Assembly: GCA_036274075.1 (NCBI GenBank) | Contig: DASUGK010000183.1 | Location: forward strand, 1-8,247 | Direction of reading: 5' to 3' | DNA length: 8,247 nt | Origin: CADEED01 sp036274075 | GTDB taxonomy: Bacteria > Pseudomonadota > Gammaproteobacteria > Steroidobacterales > Steroidobacteraceae | Part shown: piece after piece, positions 4,762 to 8,247 of the stretch | Numbering within the stretch: the stretch's first letter is position 1 | Layout: every line of letters starts with the position of its first letter | Notes under the pieces: generated by a model | Database searches by the model: none | The model's input: the letters and a program-made list of their open reading frames with translations, nothing else | What the model was told of the DNA's origin: nothing | Position numbers and translations under genes: made by a program

Positions 4762-6525
4762 CTACTGCGTCGTGCGGCTCGTGCGGCGCGGCAGGTCTTC
4801 CGCGCGCCGCCCGCGGAAATCGGCGACGCGATTGCGGCCGCCTTCCTTGGCCGAATACATCGCGGCGTCCGCGGCGTCGAACAGGCTTTCGGGCGTCTTG
4901 AAATCGCCGTCGGCCAGCGAGGCGTAGCCCACGCTGATGGTGATGCGCAGCGCGTCGCTGCGGGCCGTTTCCACGTTGGAGCGCAACCGCTCGGCGATGG
5001 CGGCTGCCGACTGTGAGTCTGTGCCCGGCAGGATCATGCAGAACTCGTCGCCGCCGTAACGGCAGGCGAGCACCGGCTTGCGTGCGTGCCGGCGCAGCGC
5101 CGATCCCACCAGCTTGATGGCCTCGTCGCCGAGCGCGTGGCCGTGCTTGTCGTTGTAGGCCTTGAAGTTGTCGATATCGAGCATGAGCAGCGACAGCGGC
5201 CGGTTCTCCTGCCGCGCCAGCGCGTACTCGACGGGCAGCCGGTCGTCGAACAATCGCCGGTTGCCGAGCAGGGTCAATGGATCGGTGCGGCTCTGGTGCT
5301 TGAGCTCGTTCATGCGATGACTGAGTGTCATCGACAGCAGGATCATCTCGACCAGCGCGCCCACCTGCCAGCTGTGCTGGCTCATGAAGGTGTGCGGCAC
5401 CAGGCCGAAGTTCTTGAGCAGGAAAATCACCGAGCCGCAGAGGAACGCGCCCCAGGCGATGACATAGAAACGCGCCGGCCGCGAGCCCGCGAGCAGGCTC
5501 ACGATGCCGAGCGTGATCATGAAGATCACCGAGATGAGGATCAGGAAGGTGACCGGCCGGATCAGCGTCGCGTAGGCGACGAACGGCGAGAGCGCGATGC
5601 CGAGCACCCCCAGGACCTGCAGCACGCGCGCCACGCGGAACATGCGCGGCGTGTAGTCGCGCGAGCGCAGGATGGTGGTCGAGAACTGCAGCGCGGTGAC
5701 CAGCGCGAAGTTCAGCAACATGATCAGGCAGACGTTGGCCCAGCGCGGGCTGTCGGGCCAGAAGTACTGGAACGCAAAGCCGGTGTTCACCGTCATGTAG
5801 ACGCCGAACGTCGCCACGTAGGCGAAATAGGCGAGGAACGCCTGGTCGCGCACCGCGACGAACACCAGGCCGCTCCACACCAGCAGCATGAGCACGCAGC
5901 CGAAATACATGCCGTAGGCGAGTTGCTCGCGGCTCAGCGCGGCGGCCAGCTCGTCGGGACCGAGCAACGACAGGTTGATGTCGACGGGACCCTGCGAGGC
6001 ATAACGCAGGTAGACGGTGCGCACGCTGCCGGGCGGCAAGGTCAGCGGGAACAGGAAGTCGCGGTGCGCCACGGCGCGCGTCCCGAATGGCGTCCGGTCG
6101 CCGGTCGCGTGCACCTTCCAGCCATCGCCGGCCTGCTCGTACATCGTCAGCGAGTCGATGAGCGGGTAGCCCTGGCGCAGGTAGACGAGTCGCTGCTGGC
6201 CTCCCGCGTTGCGCAGCGTGAGACGCACCCACCAGGCCGACGCCGAGAAACCGACGTTCGTGGTTTCGGGCGTGGCCGCGACGAATCCCGAATCCGCGGG
6301 AGCGCGGCTGACGTTTTCGATGTCGAGCGTGCCTTGCGCGTCTTCCAGCAGCTGCACCGCCGTGCTCAGCGAGGGCACCCGCACGGATTGGTCGTCGCGG
6401 ATGGTCACGGTCTCCAGCAACGAATCCGCGCGGACCGCGAACGCCGCGCTAACTAACGCGAGGACGAACGGCCACTTCGTCCCCCGAAAACTTGCAACGC
6501 GCGCGCGCCCGTACACAATCGCCAT
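4762..6525 (-). CDS. Membrane diguanylate cyclase: 7TMR-DISM sensor with GGDEF domain
   Basis: This 587-residue receptor makes cyclic di-GMP from two GTP. Order of parts: signal peptide (about 1-33, ending AVRA); a periplasmic 7TMR-DISMED2-type beta domain (about 45-190, with WWVRLTL, YLRQGYPLID and FLFPLTLPPG); seven membrane helices (about 204-403) of the 7TMR-DISM type; and a cytoplasmic GGDEF domain (about 411-570). The domain opens with RTDPLTLLGNRR (413-424), has metal ligand D450 in MLDIDNFK, substrate residues N458 and D459, and an intact GGDEF at 491-495. The product-inhibition I-site, normally RxxD, reads RKPV (482-485), so it has lost its aspartate. Start: ATG at 6525; a GTG three codons downstream is possible, as the ribosome site is weak and lies directly against the ATG. 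It diverges from the cytochrome gene across 56 bp. The sensed ligand is unknown; DISMED2 domains are thought to bind sugar-like molecules. Confidence 0.94.
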   Translation of the reverse strand: MAIVYGRARVASFRGTKWPFVLALVSAAFAVRADSLLETVTIRDDQSVRVPSLSTAVQLLEDAQGTLDIENVSRAPADSGFVAATPETTNVGFSASAWWVRLTLRNAGGQQRLVYLRQGYPLIDSLTMYEQAGDGWKVHATGDRTPFGTRAVAHRDFLFPLTLPPGSVRTVYLRYASQGPVDINLSLLGPDELAAALSREQLAYGMYFGCVLMLLVWSGLVFVAVRDQAFLAYFAYVATFGVYMTVNTGFAFQYFWPDSPRWANVCLIMLLNFALVTALQFSTTILRSRDYTPRMFRVARVLQVLGVLGIALSPFVAYATLIRPVTFLILISVIFMITLGIVSLLAGSRPARFYVIAWGAFLCGSVIFLLKNFGLVPHTFMSQHSWQVGALVEMILLSMTLSHRMNELKHQSRTDPLTLLGNRRLFDDRLPVEYALARQENRPLSLLMLDIDNFKAYNDKHGHALGDEAIKLVGSALRRHARKPVLACRYGGDEFCMILPGTDSQSAAAIAERLRSNVETARSDALRITISVGYASLADGDFKTPESLFDAADAAMYSAKEGGRNRVADFRGRRAEDLPRRTSRTTQ

Positions 6526-6570
6526 CCTGCCGCAAACTGGATTGTTTGGAGTATGCGACAGATTGTGCAG

Positions 6571-6574
6571 GGAG
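6571..6574 (+). promoter_or_regulatory. Ribosome binding site of the di-haem cytochrome gene
   Basis: GGAG lies 7 nt ahead of the ATG at 6582, within AGGGAGTAACGCG. It selects this start over others in frame. Confidence 0.7.
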
Positions 6575-6581
6575 TAACGCG

Positions 6582-8247
6582 ATGCGTCGATTGCTGAAGT
6601 GGGTTTTCAGCCTCGCGGCGCTGGCCGTCGCGGCCGCCGTGGGTGTCTTCGCATGGTTCGTGTGGTGGCCGGTGCATTCGATCCCGGCGCTCGAACCCGT
6701 CGACGAGTATGTCTGGCTCGACCAGGGATGGGGCAGTGAGCAGGACGCGGCGCTGCGGCAGCGCTACTACTACACGGCGCAGGGAACGGCCATGCCGCAG
6801 GGAGCGTCGGCGGGCGCGGTGCGCTACGACTGGTTCGTGAATCTCGAACTGCCGCTGTCGGAAGAACGTTTCGCCGCGCCGGCGCACATGCGCAAGTACC
6901 GTTTCGTGGTCGATCCCACGCCCACCGCGGACAACCCGCACCAGCTGCCCGTGGGCTTCGCGCATCATTTCGATGCGGCCATCGGCGAAGAAGTGCTCGA
7001 CATCACCTGCGCGGCCTGCCACACGGGCGAGATCCACGTGACCCGCGACGGCCGCACGCGCGCCATCCGCATCGACGGCGGCCAGGCCATGCACGCCTTC
7101 ACCGACATGGGACGCGGCGATTTTGCGCCGGTGCTGCTGGCGTCGCTGCTCAACACCTGGGCCAGCCCGTCGAAGTTCGACCGTTTCGCGCACAAGGTCC
7201 TGGGATCGGACTATCCAAAGGGCAAGTCCGAACTGCGCCGCTCACTGCGCGCCTCGTTCACCGCGATGCTGCGCGCCGGCCAGAACAACCCGCTGCGGCG
7301 GCTGTACCCGGTGCACGAGGGGTTCGGCCGCACCGATGCACTCGGCCGCATCGGCAACACGGCGTTCGGCGACCATCTCTCCAAGTCTAACTACCAGGTG
7401 GGTGACGCGCCGGTGAGTTATCCCCACCTTTGGAACATCTGGAAGTTCGACTGGGTGCAGTACAACGGCTCGGTGGCGCAGCCGCTGGCGCGCAACGTCG
7501 GCCAGGCGCTGGGCGTCGGCGCCGTGACGCCGCTGCTCGACGACGAGGGCAGGCCGCTGCCTCCCGAGGCGCGCTATCGCAGCTCGGTGGACATCGCGGG
7601 GCTGGTGCGCATCGAGCACGCGCTGCAGCTGCTGCGGCCACCCGCCTGGCCCGAAGACCTGCTGGGCCCGGTCGACCAGGCCAGGGCGGCGCGCGGCGAA
7701 GTCCTGTTCAAGCAACGCTGCCAGGAGTGCCACGGACCGCACGTGGCCGAACCCGCGCGCCAGCAGGCCGCGGCGCCGCTCAAGCCCTCGGCCGATCTCG
7801 AGTGGCGCATCGAGGTGATCCCGCTGGATCACATCGGCACGGATCCCACCGCGGCCATGCGTTTCATGGAGCGTCGCTACGACCTCTCGGCCACCGGCCT
7901 CACGAACCAGGATCTTCAGGCTGCATTGCGCCCATTGATGACCCGCTCACTGCTGCGCGACGTACGCTTCCGCCTCGCGGAGGTCGTGCGCCTGCGCACC
8001 GAGTCGAACGCGCCGCTGGGCGAGTTGCCGGCGCTGCTCGCGGCGTACCCGGATCCCGATGCCACGGCGGCACTGGCCGTGCCGGCCCGATCCTTTGCGG
8101 CCATCGATGCCGCATTGTCCGCGCTGCTGCCCGCGCCCCCGGTCGTGCCCGACGCCGAGCCCGAGGACGTGCTCGGCTGCGGACTCGACTGCCACACGCT
8201 GATCCTGCTGTGGGACCTGCGCCAGGGAACGCGGAACATCGGTCAAC
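6582..8247 (+). CDS. Membrane-anchored di-haem c-type cytochrome, RoxA/cytochrome c peroxidase-like (3' end missing)
   Basis: The frame is open for 555 codons and runs off the window. Residues 1-30 (MRRLLKWVF, then a hydrophobic stretch) form an uncleaved anchor or signal peptide, so the body is periplasmic. Two haem-attachment motifs are seen: CAACH at 143-147 and CQECH at 380-384. Between them are GRTDALGRIGN (249-259) and SYPHLWNIWKFDWVQYNGS (279-297), followed by PLARNVGQALGV, patterns I associate with di-haem proteins related to the rubber oxygenase RoxA and bacterial cytochrome c peroxidases. The haem spacing (237 residues) is somewhat longer than I recall for RoxA (about 200). A third, odd CGLDCH (533-538) lies near the cut end. 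Likely roles are peroxide reduction, oxygenation of a hydrophobic substrate, or electron transfer; the sequence cannot decide. It is transcribed divergently from the cyclase gene. The c-type cytochrome call is firm, the RoxA-like subfamily less so. Confidence 0.85.
   Translation, partial: MRRLLKWVFSLAALAVAAAVGVFAWFVWWPVHSIPALEPVDEYVWLDQGWGSEQDAALRQRYYYTAQGTAMPQGASAGAVRYDWFVNLELPLSEERFAAPAHMRKYRFVVDPTPTADNPHQLPVGFAHHFDAAIGEEVLDITCAACHTGEIHVTRDGRTRAIRIDGGQAMHAFTDMGRGDFAPVLLASLLNTWASPSKFDRFAHKVLGSDYPKGKSELRRSLRASFTAMLRAGQNNPLRRLYPVHEGFGRTDALGRIGNTAFGDHLSKSNYQVGDAPVSYPHLWNIWKFDWVQYNGSVAQPLARNVGQALGVGAVTPLLDDEGRPLPPEARYRSSVDIAGLVRIEHALQLLRPPAWPEDLLGPVDQARAARGEVLFKQRCQECHGPHVAEPARQQAAAPLKPSADLEWRIEVIPLDHIGTDPTAAMRFMERRYDLSATGLTNQDLQAALRPLMTRSLLRDVRFRLAEVVRLRTESNAPLGELPALLAAYPDPDATAALAVPARSFAAIDAALSALLPAPPVVPDAEPEDVLGCGLDCHTLILLWDLRQGTRNIGQ

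Noticed and set aside
5086..6456. 456-codon plus-strand frame opposite the cyclase
   Set aside because: It is a low-complexity antisense frame rich in H, R, E and Q; the minus-strand frame has DISM and GGDEF motifs.
6498..6508. Alternating CG run as a possible Z-DNA or regulatory element
   Set aside because: Eleven bases of alternating CG are common in such GC-rich DNA, and here it encodes arginine/alanine codons at the cyclase N-terminus.

Overview
The window is GC-rich, densely packed proteobacterial chromosome. A class Ia ribonucleotide reductase pair, a 7TMR-DISM diguanylate cyclase and a membrane-anchored di-haem c-type cytochrome of the RoxA/cytochrome-c-peroxidase-like type together suggest a soil gammaproteobacterium near the Steroidobacter/Nevskia/Xanthomonas groups. 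That placement is inference from gene content and protein style only. No rRNA, tRNA, CRISPR array, insertion sequence or prophage gene is visible.

Layout. (1) 1-1414, plus strand: the last 62 codons of nrdA, a 172-nt gap with a GC hairpin, and complete nrdB, together making deoxynucleotides. (2) 4103 down to 1418, minus strand: a three-gene operon with overlapping stop/start codons. It encodes a BlaI/MecI-type repressor, a BlaR1-like membrane M56 metallopeptidase whose outer domain looks like the TIGR03435/DUF3738 soil-associated family rather than a penicillin-binding domain, and a shorter paralogue of that receptor from which the whole peptidase loop is missing. Both receptor proteins end in the same CQxPCG tail. 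(3) 4104-4220: a 117-bp divergent control region with two BlaI-operator-like palindromes whose centres are 21 bp apart, placed over the predicted repressor-operon promoter. (4) 4221-4751, plus: a small exported protein with DUF2059-like repeats, transcribed divergently from the repressor. (5) 6525 down to 4762, minus: a membrane diguanylate cyclase with an intact GGDEF motif and a broken I-site. (6) 6582 to the window end, plus: a di-haem cytochrome, cut off by the window edge, with two normal CxxCH motifs and a third unusual CxxxCH.

Likely working logic, inferred from family knowledge: an envelope signal is sensed by the outer domains of the two paralogous receptors; the full-length receptor is activated as a cytoplasmic zinc protease and inactivates the repressor; this opens the divergent promoters and raises expression of the receptor operon and perhaps the exported protein. 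The peptidase-less paralogue could be a partner, a tuner or a decoy. This receptor pair and its divergent target are the best candidate here for an undescribed signalling arrangement. The cyclase and the cytochrome share a 56-bp divergent intergenic region but no obvious functional link.
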